The notes beneath the pieces are model-generated. The model did not search any database. It worked only from the letters and a program-made list of their open reading frames with translations, and was not told the origin of the DNA. From Bacillota bacterium (GTDB lineage Bacteria; Bacillota; Clostridia; Peptostreptococcales; Anaerovoracaceae), in the NCBI GenBank assembly GCA_017394515.1, contig JAFPXY010000016.1:119999-183998 (forward strand): 64,000 nt of DNA, in the 5' to 3' direction. Below, piece after piece: positions 16,393-24,222 of this stretch (positions are counted from its first letter, which is position 1; each line of letters starts with the position of its first letter). The translations under genes and the position numbers were made by a program.

Positions 16393-17190
16393 TTACTTCT
16401 TAGCACAAACTTTGTAGAATTCATCCACGATCCATCTGACCGATGAAGGTAGTCTCTTCATTGCTTCCTTCTTGAACTCTTCAGGCATGCCGAAGTAGGC
16501 TTCAGCTATGGAACCTGCCATGGCGGCTATGGTATCGCTGTCTCCTCCTAAGGAAATTGCTCTTCTGATCACGTCCTCGTAATTCTCTCCTTCCAGGAAA
16601 GCGATGATGGACTCAGGCACGGATTTCTGGCAGATCTCATAGAACCTGTATGTGGGTCTGATCTCGTCCAGGGTGCGGTCAAGATCGTATTCGAAGGTGT
16701 CTTCGATGTATTTCTTGATCTCTGCCTTGTCCTTACCTATCCTTGCGAGATAGATTCCTGCCGCCACCGCCTGGGCGCCCTTGATGCCCTCAGGATGATT
16801 GTGGGTCACATCCGCTGATACTTCCGCCATGTGGAGGGTCTCCTCCAGAGTATCAAATAACCAGCCCACCGATGATACCCTCATGCCGCTGCCGTTTCCA
16901 AAGCTGTTGTAGGGCTTGGGATCTACGGATTTAAGCCAGCTGTAGAATCTGCCGCCGTATCCTGCGTAAGGAAAAGCGTTTCCTATCTCCTGCATGTTTT
17001 TGACCAGGGCTCTTCTGATGGTGTCATCGTCCTCGCCCATGTTCTCCATAAAGGACTTGGCCACAGCCAGGGTCATGTAGGAATCGTCCGTAGGGCTCGA
17101 ATCCTCCGTTAATAGTTCAAAATCATAGTTGTAATTGTTGTCGAATTCATAAACTGATCCGACGATATCTCCGAAAATTGCTCCTAACAT
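16393..17190 (-). CDS. ADP-ribosylglycohydrolase family protein
   Basis: A 265-residue ADP-ribosylglycohydrolase (ARH/DraG fold), a Mg2+-dependent enzyme that cleaves ADP-ribose from proteins or small molecules. The start GAIFGDIVGSVYEFDN is typical. Both metal-binding motifs are visible: SPTDDSYMTLAVA near residue 32 and ISLGGDSDTIAAMAGSIAEA near residue 218. Length is normal. It is 19 bases upstream of the SIMPL gene. With the two macro-domain genes elsewhere, this hints at reversible ADP-ribosylation, although no ADP-ribosyltransferase was recognised in the window. Confidence 0.93.
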   Translation of the reverse strand: MLGAIFGDIVGSVYEFDNNYNYDFELLTEDSSPTDDSYMTLAVAKSFMENMGEDDDTIRRALVKNMQEIGNAFPYAGYGGRFYSWLKSVDPKPYNSFGNGSGMRVSSVGWLFDTLEETLHMAEVSADVTHNHPEGIKGAQAVAAGIYLARIGKDKAEIKKYIEDTFEYDLDRTLDEIRPTYRFYEICQKSVPESIIAFLEGENYEDVIRRAISLGGDSDTIAAMAGSIAEAYFGMPEEFKKEAMKRLPSSVRWIVDEFYKVCAKK

Positions 17191-17248
17191 ACTATCGCCT
17201 CCTCTTTCTTTTCTTGATTACGCTTAGAGTATAGCATAGGGAGACGAT

Positions 17249-18073
17249 CTACCGGTCGCCCGCCAAGGGACTTTTCAAAAAATCCAAAACTTTCCGGTTA
17301 AAATCTTTTGCTTCTTCGTAGGCGGCATGGCCTAAGCCGGGGTACATGAAGAGCTCACTGCCCACTATTCTCTCGTGGAGTTCATAAGAGGCCTGAGCTC
17401 CTACGGTCTTGTCCTCTTCACCGCCGATAACCAGGGTGGGACAGCTTATGCGGCCCAGCTCGTGGGACGCGTCAAAGCCCAGGATAGCCTGGGCGTTTAT
17501 GAAGAACCTGTCGTAGTTAGAAGGCTTTCCGATAAGGCCGATCACCGGATATATTTTGCGGTATTTCTTTAGATATGCTTCCGAGTAGCTCTTTTCGGCG
17601 GTATCGATCATTAAGGCCTTATGGTCGCCTTTATGGGCGAGTTCGATCCAGTAGGACACGCCTTCTATAATTATATCGTTGGTGCGGGGCGCAGTCACCG
17701 CCAGCACAAGTTTCCGTACAATTTCAGGATGGTCTATGGCCATGTACTGGGCGATCATGCCGCCCTGGGAAACGCCCATGACGTCCGCTTCCCGGATGCC
17801 AAGGGTCTCCAGCGCCTTAGCCTGGTCTTCTGCCATATCCCTGATGGTGTACCCCTCAGGCATCTGATCCTTCCTGCTGAACATGTACACCGTGAATTTA
17901 TCAAAGAAAGCCTGATAGGGCTTGGCCAGCATCAAAGCTTTACCCCTTACGGTCAAAAGGCCGTCCGAAAGCCCGGGCAGGATCACAAAAGCTCGCTCTC
18001 CCTGTCCGAAGGAAACATAGCTCATCTCAGTGTTGCCTAAAGTGACGCTTCCGTTTTTTGCGTTCCAGAGCAT
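17249..18073 (-). CDS. Alpha/beta hydrolase
   Basis: A 274-residue cytosolic alpha/beta hydrolase of the serine-hydrolase type. The nucleophile elbow is GVSQGG at about residue 100 (DVMGVSQGGMIAQYMAIDHP), the catalytic Asp is likely in VIGGEEDKTVG and the His in YPGLGHAAYEEA, close to the C-terminus. All three members of the triad are therefore present. The substrate is unknown; relatives include carboxylesterases and lactone hydrolases. It is 15 bases downstream of the AmrS gene and may belong to that operon. Confidence 0.9.
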   Translation of the reverse strand: MLWNAKNGSVTLGNTEMSYVSFGQGERAFVILPGLSDGLLTVRGKALMLAKPYQAFFDKFTVYMFSRKDQMPEGYTIRDMAEDQAKALETLGIREADVMGVSQGGMIAQYMAIDHPEIVRKLVLAVTAPRTNDIIIEGVSYWIELAHKGDHKALMIDTAEKSYSEAYLKKYRKIYPVIGLIGKPSNYDRFFINAQAILGFDASHELGRISCPTLVIGGEEDKTVGAQASYELHERIVGSELFMYPGLGHAAYEEAKDFNRKVLDFLKSPLAGDR

Positions 18074-18088
18074 TGGCCATTCCTCCTA

Positions 18089-18925
18089 TCAGCAATTTCC
18101 TGTGTATACGTATTTTAGTCTTTTCCGGGCCACATCAGCCAGGCGGTAGATCAGGCCCACGTCTGTGGCGTCTCTGTCCGTCATATTGAATCTTGGGAAG
18201 AACCTTGAGATGTGAAGCGGTATCTCTTCATCAAGTCCCGCGATCCACTCGGTCATCTCCCGGATCTCCTCTTCACTGTCGTTTTCGCCCGGTACGATCA
18301 AGGTGGTGAGCTCCACGTGGCAGAACTTCACGGCCTCTTCTATAAAGGCCATGGTCATCTGCCTTGAGCCGCCCAGCACCTCAGTATAGTAACGATCCGT
18401 GAAGCCCTTAAGGTCGATGTTCATGGCGTCCATGTAGGGCTTGAGCTCTTCAAGGACCTCCAGGCTCGCCGTGCCGTTGGTGACCAGCACGTTCTTCATG
18501 CCCTTATGGTGCACGAGGCGCGCCGTGTCCCTCACGTATTCGTAACCCACCAGGGGCTCGTTATAGGTAAAAGCCACGCCGATATTTCCCTGATTCCGAT
18601 ATTTATACGCCAAATTCGCCAGATCGTCCGGTGCCAGATACTCTGCGCTTTTCTCCATGCGCAAAATATTCCTGGGCCATGATATCTCATTGTTCTGGCA
18701 GAAGGGGCAGCTTAAGTTGCAGCCATAACTTCCCACGGAGATAATATAGCTTCCCGGGTGGAATCTGTTAAGGGGCTTCTTTTCTATGGGATCCAGGGCA
18801 AGAGAAGTGACCTTGCCGTAGTTGGAAGCTATGACTTCGCCTCCCTGGCAAGTCCTTGCACCGCAGAACCCTCTTCCGCCTTCCTTTATATCACAATGTC
18901 TGAAACATACTTTGCAAACTGCCAT
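18089..18925 (-). CDS. amrS: AmmeMemoRadiSam system radical SAM enzyme
   Basis: A 278-residue radical S-adenosylmethionine enzyme of the AmmeMemoRadiSam type (AmrS). The iron-sulfur motif is Cys-x3-Cys-x2-Cys in YGCNLSCPFCQNN, at about residue 70. An N-terminal cysteine cluster (CKVCFRHCDIKEGGRGFCG) may bind a further metal site. It is found in many archaea and bacteria with AmrA and AmrB, and the system's substrate is unresolved. Here the AmrB-AmrA fusion gene lies directly upstream, 19 bases away. The gene is followed by an alpha/beta hydrolase. Confidence 0.93.
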   Translation of the reverse strand: MAVCKVCFRHCDIKEGGRGFCGARTCQGGEVIASNYGKVTSLALDPIEKKPLNRFHPGSYIISVGSYGCNLSCPFCQNNEISWPRNILRMEKSAEYLAPDDLANLAYKYRNQGNIGVAFTYNEPLVGYEYVRDTARLVHHKGMKNVLVTNGTASLEVLEELKPYMDAMNIDLKGFTDRYYTEVLGGSRQMTMAFIEEAVKFCHVELTTLIVPGENDSEEEIREMTEWIAGLDEEIPLHISRFFPRFNMTDRDATDVGLIYRLADVARKRLKYVYTGNC

Positions 18926-18944
18926 TTTCGCCTCCGGTCGCAGC

Positions 18945-20330
18945 TTATCTATGTCTGATAACTTCGAATCTCTGGAGCTTCACGTCCTCATCGGGGCGGA
19001 TACCTGCCTTCTTTTTAGCGATGCTCACCTGATCTTCTGCGGTGTCCACGCCATCCAGGTCAGGAAGCAGCAGTCCCCGGCGATAGCCCTTGGTGACGAT
19101 TACTCCATAGCGCTTCGGATCCAGCTGATCCATGGAAAATATGTATTCCGCCTCTCCCAGTACGTCCACGTTGATCTCAAGCATATTAAGCTCATCCTCG
19201 GTGATGGCCGGGAATCTGGGATCCTGGGTGGATGCTGAAATGGCGTTATTTATTATCTCTTCTGCAAGGCTGTCCCGGGTCGCCTCGATGGTTCCGATGC
19301 AGCCCCTGAGCCTTCCGTTTTTATGAATGGATACGAAGGCTCCTGCCTGAGTATCCGTAAGCTCCTCAGGGAGCCCCTCCGGGATGGGAAGTTTCCTCCC
19401 TGTCCTAATATATGTTTCCAAAGAACTCCTGGCCAGCTTCACGTACTCGTCTTCACTGTCCCTCAGGGCTCTGGTTTTCTCCTCTTCACGAGCCAGATAG
19501 TTCTCAAGGAAGTGCCTGTTCTCATCCGCCTCGCCCGGCCAGAACATGCCAATTCCATATCCCACGCCGGTCACGTCCTGATGGGACAGGATCTCCGCCT
19601 TTACCGACCTTCCGTCCATGGCTCCTGCCATGATCACGAAGGATCTGTGGCCGCACTCCGCTGCCTTATCACAGAAATCCTCGCTGAAGTCCAGCAACTC
19701 TCCGAAGGCTGTCCTTCCCATGACGTCCATGATTTTTTTGTCGTACTCCGGGCCCTCAGGTGCATATCCGTAGGGGCCGTAATCCTGAAGTTTGTGGGAC
19801 AGGTCACCGCTTGCTACGATTACCACCCTGCGGCCTGTCTGCTCCACAGCCTTCGCTATCATCTGGCCGAACCTGTAATGATCTGTAAGGGGCAGGCCGG
19901 AAAGTCCGATACGGACCAGTTTGAAGGTGCGGATTTTTTGCTCGATGAAGTAGAGGGGCACCATGGTTCCGTGATCCAGTGAGCGATCGCGCTCGCCCAT
20001 GGTTCCTGCGGGGAAATCGCTTTCGGAAGCCAGGTCACAGATGGCTTCCACCAGCTCAGTGTCATACTCCTCTCTGAAGCTCACCTCAGATGCTCTGAAG
20101 TTTATGAAGGAGCCTCTGGCGCCTTCTCTTGGCGATATATGAAAATAGTCCGCGTACATTATGCTGTGAGGACTTGTTATTATGATGGTCTCGGGCTTAA
20201 GCGCCGCAATCTCCTCTGCCACACGCTCATACGCCCTGGTTGTCTCTATGATCTCTTCTTCGCCGCCTCTTCCAACTGCCGGAACGATCAGGGGCGGATG
20301 CGGCACCATAAATCCTGCAAGTATAGGCAT
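18945..20330 (-). CDS. AmmeMemoRadiSam proteins B and A fused (MEMO-AMMECR1)
   Basis: A 461-residue fusion. Residues 1-270 are a MEMO domain (AmrB): GFMVPHPPLIVPAVGRGGEE, IIITSPHSIMYADYFHISP, a GDLSHK motif and a metal-like HRSFVIMAGA. The C-terminal part from about residue 285 is an AMMECR1 domain (AmrA): GAFVSIHKNGRLRGCIGTIE, FPAITEDELNMLEINVDVL and the closing KYGVIV-type VTKGYRRGLLLPDL. In many genomes these are separate genes beside AmrS. The start at 20330 follows AGGAGG. Together with AmrS downstream it makes the complete three-component system in two genes. Confidence 0.93.
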   Translation of the reverse strand: MPILAGFMVPHPPLIVPAVGRGGEEEIIETTRAYERVAEEIAALKPETIIITSPHSIMYADYFHISPREGARGSFINFRASEVSFREEYDTELVEAICDLASESDFPAGTMGERDRSLDHGTMVPLYFIEQKIRTFKLVRIGLSGLPLTDHYRFGQMIAKAVEQTGRRVVIVASGDLSHKLQDYGPYGYAPEGPEYDKKIMDVMGRTAFGELLDFSEDFCDKAAECGHRSFVIMAGAMDGRSVKAEILSHQDVTGVGYGIGMFWPGEADENRHFLENYLAREEEKTRALRDSEDEYVKLARSSLETYIRTGRKLPIPEGLPEELTDTQAGAFVSIHKNGRLRGCIGTIEATRDSLAEEIINNAISASTQDPRFPAITEDELNMLEINVDVLGEAEYIFSMDQLDPKRYGVIVTKGYRRGLLLPDLDGVDTAEDQVSIAKKKAGIRPDEDVKLQRFEVIRHR

Positions 20331-20411
20331 GGTCGGCCTCCTTTCGTTAGAACTTATTTATATTATAACATAAAACCACATCTATGGCATTATATATAAT
20401 TTCAATACCAC

Positions 20412-20440
20412 TTGCGCATAATTTGATTTAGTCGTATGAT
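20412..20440 (+). promoter_or_regulatory. Promoter for the nitroreductase gene
   Basis: TTGCGC at 20412-20417 and TATGAT at 20435-20440 with a 17-base spacer. The strong ribosome binding site AAAGGAGGAAAAATAA follows at 20460-20475. Confidence 0.55.
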
Positions 20441-20475
20441 TAAATCAGACATATACCTTAAAGGAGGAAAAATAA

Positions 20476-20994
20476 ATGGCAGAAACATTAACAGTACTTA
20501 AGACCAGAAGAAGCTGCAGAGCCTACAAGCCTGAGCTCGTTGAAGAGGAGAAGCTCTCCGCTATTATCGAAGCAGGAACCTACGCCGCAACCGGCATGGG
20601 CCTTCAGTCCCCCATCATCATCGCAGTAACCGACAAGGAAGTCCGCGATGAGCTTTCAGAGATCAACAGAAAAGTCATGGGAGTTGACTTTGATCCTTTC
20701 TACGGTGCACCTGCCGTTCTCGTGGTGCTCGCAAACAAGGAAGTTCCCACCTACGTATATGACGGAAGCCTCGTAATGGGCAACATGATGAACGCTGCAG
20801 CAGATCTTGGAGTCGCAAGCTGCTGGATCCACAGAGCCAAGGAAGAGTTCGAGTCAGACTACGGCAAAGCACTTCTGGCCAAGCTCGGCATCGAAGGCGA
20901 ATACGAGGGAATCGGAAACCTGGTGGTAGGTTATCCCGCAGGCGACATTGCCCCCGCAGCCCCCAGAAAAGAAAACTATGTTTACAAAATATAA
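20476..20994 (+). CDS. Nitroreductase family protein
   Basis: A 172-residue FMN-dependent nitroreductase-fold protein, of the short subfamily. The FMN-binding start is KTRRSCRAYKPELVEEEKL, and VANKEVPTYVYDG plus a GYPAGDIAPAAPRKENYVY C-terminus fit. Such enzymes reduce nitro compounds, quinones or flavins with NAD(P)H and help in redox balance; the substrate is open. Strong AAAGGAGG ribosome site and own promoter. Single gene, divergent from the AmrB-AmrA gene. It ends close to the minus-strand anti-sigma gene, with a shared GCCGCC hairpin between. Confidence 0.88.
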   Translation: MAETLTVLKTRRSCRAYKPELVEEEKLSAIIEAGTYAATGMGLQSPIIIAVTDKEVRDELSEINRKVMGVDFDPFYGAPAVLVVLANKEVPTYVYDGSLVMGNMMNAAADLGVASCWIHRAKEEFESDYGKALLAKLGIEGEYEGIGNLVVGYPAGDIAPAAPRKENYVYKI

Positions 20995-21002
20995 CGAAAA
21001 TA

Positions 21003-21020
21003 GCCGCCTTTTCAGGCGGC
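21003..21020. terminator. Hairpin between convergent genes
   Basis: GCCGCCT-TTTC-AGGCGGC stem. On the minus strand it is followed by TATTTTCG, so it probably ends the sigma/anti-sigma operon; on the plus strand it may also end the nitroreductase transcript. Confidence 0.65.
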
Positions 21021-21036
21021 CGATCTTTCATATTTA

Positions 21037-21624
21037 TCAGAACAGGCTCTGTTCTGTGTGTACTGAGTAGGTATATTCATCTGTCCAGTCAACTGTGACG
21101 TAGAGTTTCATAGCGCCGGGCTTGAAGGTGACTTCTGCCTTGCCATCCTTGACATCTTCTGTGATATCGACCTGTTCATTTTTGTAGAACATGATGACCT
21201 TGCCGTCGATGGTTGCGATCTCAGGATAGTCCAATGAATCAATTACGTCATCAGCAGTGAAAGGAACAGGGTTTCCGTCCTTGTCGAAGCTGTTTCCGCC
21301 GGTCTGACGGTCCACACCGTTGGGATAATGAACGATGAAGTCGCCCTCACCTATCTCCTCGATGTCTACCTGTACAGGTTCTCCATAAAGCCATGTGTTG
21401 ACATTAGTCCTGAATCCGCCGAGATCTGCTGCATAAGCTCCCCCTGTGACTCCGATGACCAGCACTACTGCTGCTACTAAACTTACAAGTGTTTTTCTAA
21501 ATCCAACTCTACCTTTTGTCATTTTTCTGTTCTCCTTTAATTCCATTATTCTTTCGGGTGTAATATCTGTAGAAGGATCGATGGTATTGAATGCCTTCTG
21601 ATATCTTTCTTTGTTATTCATCAT
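21037..21624 (-). CDS. Membrane protein in a sigma-factor operon, probable anti-sigma
   Basis: A 195-residue protein with a short cytosolic N-terminus (MMNNKERYQKAFNTIDPS), one transmembrane helix near residues 45-65 (VSLVAAVVLVIGVTGGAYAA) and an outside domain that ends HTEQSLF. That layout and the overlap of 11 bases with an ECF sigma gene make it a likely anti-sigma factor. The start ATG at 21624 follows GGGAGG by six bases. No zinc-finger HC2 motif is visible. The extracellular part is beta-rich and may sense a surface signal, which is inference. Confidence 0.75.
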   Translation of the reverse strand: MMNNKERYQKAFNTIDPSTDITPERIMELKENRKMTKGRVGFRKTLVSLVAAVVLVIGVTGGAYAADLGGFRTNVNTWLYGEPVQVDIEEIGEGDFIVHYPNGVDRQTGGNSFDKDGNPVPFTADDVIDSLDYPEIATIDGKVIMFYKNEQVDITEDVKDGKAEVTFKPGAMKLYVTVDWTDEYTYSVHTEQSLF

Positions 21625-22102
21625 TCCATTCCTCCCTGAGTTTGGCCTTGAGAAGCGATCTGCCTCTTGCAAGCTGACTCTTCACTGTGTTTTCGCTTAT
21701 ATCAAGCATTTCTGCGATCTCTTTGATCTTGTACTCTTCATAATAGAAGAGGTGGATGATGGTCCTGCACTTGAGGGGCAGTTCAGCCACCGCTTCCAAA
21801 AGATCCCTGTCCTCCCTTGTCTGGAAAACAACGGTATTTCCCATCTCTTCCAGATTTTCCATGGGTTCGCGCTTGCGCTTCCAGGCGGATTTCACAAGAT
21901 TCTTGGATCTGTTCACAGCGACTAGAAGAAGCCATCTTCTGATGTGTTCATCGCTCTCGAAATCTTCAGTTGTAAGGTAGTACTGAAGGAAGGTCTCCTG
22001 AGCTATGTCCTCCGCGTCGTGCTTATCGTTAAGGATCGCGTACGACACGCGGAAGACACTCGAGAGATAATCTTTCATTACTTCATCCAAAGCTTTTTTC
22101 AT
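21614..22102 (-). CDS. ECF-type RNA polymerase sigma factor
   Basis: A 162-residue sigma-70 family factor with region 2 (DAEDIAQETFLQYYL, then RRWLLLVAVNRSKNLV) and region 4 (LPLKCRTIIHLFYYEEYKIKEIAEML and SENTVKSQLARGRSLLK). It lacks regions 1 and 3, as ECF factors do. It directs RNA polymerase to a small regulon in response to a signal passed by the membrane partner. Its stop overlaps the downstream probable anti-sigma gene, so the pair is translationally coupled. Confidence 0.92.
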   Translation of the reverse strand: MKKALDEVMKDYLSSVFRVSYAILNDKHDAEDIAQETFLQYYLTTEDFESDEHIRRWLLLVAVNRSKNLVKSAWKRKREPMENLEEMGNTVVFQTREDRDLLEAVAELPLKCRTIIHLFYYEEYKIKEIAEMLDISENTVKSQLARGRSLLKAKLREEWNDE

Positions 22103-22204
22103 TGATTTCCCTAATACGTATTGGTTTCTATCCCCTTCTCACTAATATGTACAACTCAGGAGGATAAAAGGTTCAAATGGAATTAAAAAAGGTTGATTGC
22201 AAAA

Positions 22205-22312
22205 CTAACTTCGGGTCTTGAACTGTTCGATATCTTTACCTACGCCCTTCTTGGGAAGACGCATGAGCCCGAAGCCAAGCTTGGGAACGTCTTTTCCAAA
22301 ATATTCTGACAT
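22205..22312 (-). pseudogene. N-terminal stub of an aldo/keto reductase
   Basis: A 35-codon reading frame starting MSEYFGKDVPKLGFGLMRLP and ending in TAG after IEQFKTRS. It matches the opening strand and loop of Fe-S-type aldo/keto reductases, which are normally over 300 residues long. It keeps a strong ribosome binding site (GGAGGAG before the ATG at 22312), but the rest of the enzyme is gone. The sequence after the stop shows no further similarity. This looks like a deletion remnant. It could still be translated into a short peptide. Confidence 0.7.
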
Positions 22313-22330
22313 GGTTTTCTCCTCCGGTCT

Positions 22331-23599
22331 TTAGTTGAACTTGTCTCTGTTTTTCATGCAGTAATCATATATTAACTGATCACGGTCTTCATAGTCCCCT
22401 GTATCCCCATAGAATATGGAATCCAGCTCATCCAGTTTATCCCAGTAATCGCCGTCTTCGGGGAGTTCTGACATCATATCCTGTCTGAGATCGTAGTCCA
22501 AAGGTATCTCGACTCCGTAGGCCTTGGAAGCCTTTTCAAGAAGGTCTGCAGTTTTCACCGCTCCGATCTCCTTACAGGCCTCGATGGCATCCACCCAGTG
22601 ATCTCCTGAAGAATTGATGAAGTACTGATCGAAGCCGCCGTTATTCACTTCGTCCTGAAGCTCCTCCACCAGAAATACCGTTTTTTCATACTCATTCAGT
22701 GCATCCATGTTTTCTCCGTAGCTGCACTTGTCAAACAGGTATGAATCCATTTCAATGCTGAGATCCTCCGGATCTTCGAGTTCCAAAATCTCCTGAATAG
22801 TCATGCTGTCATCCTCCGTAGTCATTTCTTCATCATCAGATTGCTGCTCCTCAGATGCATCCAGCTCTCCGAGAAGCTCATAGTCTATATATACCATCGT
22901 ATTCTGACCGTCTTCTGAGAAGTAGTCAGGTCTGGACGAAAATATATCCAAAATATCTTCAGGTCTTGCGAGCTCCGTTACCTTGTATGGTTCAGAGAAG
23001 GCGATCTTTTCTATAAAAAGATATCCGTCTCCCTTATCCACAAGTACTCCCGTGTGTCCCACAAAGGCTGCATCGCCTTCGTAGGTCGTGAGCACCACGC
23101 TTATGATGGATGCCTTATCGTTATCAAAGGATATGCCGTGTTCCTTCCAGGATGAAGGAAGTGCTTCTGATAAACCTCCTTCGGGTATGGGCATCTCTCC
23201 GAACATGGTCCAGAAAAGCTTTTCTTTATCCCTCAGGATCTCATATCCCTCCTGGTTCTCAATGGCATCCAGATCGAACATCAGATATGTCCCGTCATAT
23301 TCATCTTTAACATTGTCATAGCTTATCTGATCCCCTGTGAGAAGCATCACGTTCATCCTGCAGTCGGAATCTGAAAATCCGGATGTTTCAGGATCATCGG
23401 GTATTCCCTCAAGATATTCCGTGACCCACTCCTTAAAGGTGTCCACATTGGACAGGCCTGCTCCTTCCAGTATATCTGTTACTTCCTGAAGGTTATCCTC
23501 TGTGAGATCATAAGTCTCAGGAGCTGCTTTCTCTGTTTCTCCGCATCCCGTAAGGATGAGTAAAAGGATCAGAATCGTTGATATTAATATTTTTCTCAT
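22331..23599 (-). CDS. Lipoprotein with DMP19-like (DUF4375) C-terminal domain
   Basis: A 422-residue predicted lipoprotein. The signal peptide (RKILISTILILLLIL) ends in TGC, giving a lipobox Cys at residue 19. The C-terminal 140 residues contain FLVEELQDEVNNGGFDQYF and NSSGDHWVDAIEACKEIGA, the signature of the DMP19/DUF4375 family, which is usually a cytosolic, DNA-mimic-like protein. The central region (residues 30-260) has no family I recognise. An acidic linker (SDDEEMTTEDDS) separates the two parts. A lipid anchor on a DMP19-like domain is unusual. It is 19 bases upstream of the aldo/keto reductase stub. Confidence 0.75.
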   Translation of the reverse strand: MRKILISTILILLLILTGCGETEKAAPETYDLTEDNLQEVTDILEGAGLSNVDTFKEWVTEYLEGIPDDPETSGFSDSDCRMNVMLLTGDQISYDNVKDEYDGTYLMFDLDAIENQEGYEILRDKEKLFWTMFGEMPIPEGGLSEALPSSWKEHGISFDNDKASIISVVLTTYEGDAAFVGHTGVLVDKGDGYLFIEKIAFSEPYKVTELARPEDILDIFSSRPDYFSEDGQNTMVYIDYELLGELDASEEQQSDDEEMTTEDDSMTIQEILELEDPEDLSIEMDSYLFDKCSYGENMDALNEYEKTVFLVEELQDEVNNGGFDQYFINSSGDHWVDAIEACKEIGAVKTADLLEKASKAYGVEIPLDYDLRQDMMSELPEDGDYWDKLDELDSIFYGDTGDYEDRDQLIYDYCMKNRDKFN

Positions 23600-23661
23600 G
23601 GTACCCCTCTCTTTAGCGATTTAATACGAACATATTATACCACAGTATTTTCCAATCAAAA

Positions 23662-23693
23662 AGGAGAATAACTCAATTAAGAGTCATTCTCCT
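23662..23693 (-). terminator. Terminator after the bcp gene
   Basis: AGGAGAATAACTC and GAGTCATTCTCCT pair with one mismatch and a 6-base loop. On the minus strand it is followed by TTTTTGATTGG. It lies about 55 bases downstream of the bcp stop. Confidence 0.8.
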
Positions 23694-23715
23694 CAGACCG
23701 TAGACAAAGTCTGAA

Positions 23716-23733
23716 GCGCTGCATAAGCAGCGC
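23716..23733 (+). terminator. GC-rich hairpin before a T-run
   Basis: GCGCTGC-ATAA-GCAGCGC, followed on the plus strand by CTTTTTG. No plus-strand gene ends here, so its role is unclear; it may add to the terminator region of bcp. Confidence 0.4.
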
Positions 23734-23746
23734 CTTTTTGATTTCA

Positions 23747-24199
23747 TCATATTTCCTCCAGCATCTTTCCAGGGTTGTCCGCGGCCTTTACGTTTCCGAA
23801 GGCTTTAATGATCATGCCCTCTTCATCGATGAGATAGGTGGATCTCACCACACCCATGGTGACCTTGCCGTAGTTTTTCTTTTCTTTCCAGACGTCGTAG
23901 GCCTGGATCACTTCCTTCTCCGTGTCTGAAAGCAGCGTGAATGGAAGTCCGTATTTCTCTTCAAATTTTTTGTGAGAGGCCACGGAATCCTTGCTTACGC
24001 CAAGGACCACTGCGCCCTTTTCCATGAACTGCGGATAGAGCTCTCCGAAGGCACAGGCCTGTTTGGTGCAGCCCGCTGTCATATCCTTGGGATAAAAGTA
24101 AAGCACTACCTTCTTGCCTCGGAAATCTGCGAGGCTTTTCATTTCTCCGTTCTGGTCCGGAAGTGTGAACTCCGGAGCTTTAGTTCCGATCTCTAACAT
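23747..24199 (-). CDS. bcp: Thioredoxin-dependent peroxiredoxin Bcp
   Basis: A 150-residue atypical two-Cys peroxiredoxin (Bcp/PrxQ), which reduces peroxides using thioredoxin. The peroxidatic Cys44 and resolving Cys49 lie in KDMTAGCTKQACAF. Start MLEIGTKAPEFTLPDQNG is typical, and GVSKDSVASHKKFEEKYGLPF follows the catalytic loop. Length is normal. The start follows GAGGAG. It is the last gene of a minus-strand group with pgeF, 23 bases away, and ends in a clear terminator. Part of the window's peroxide defence theme. Confidence 0.95.
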   Translation of the reverse strand: MLEIGTKAPEFTLPDQNGEMKSLADFRGKKVVLYFYPKDMTAGCTKQACAFGELYPQFMEKGAVVLGVSKDSVASHKKFEEKYGLPFTLLSDTEKEVIQAYDVWKEKKNYGKVTMGVVRSTYLIDEEGMIIKAFGNVKAADNPGKMLEEI

Positions 24200-24222
24200 T
24201 TTATCTCCTCTTTTCGCAAAAA

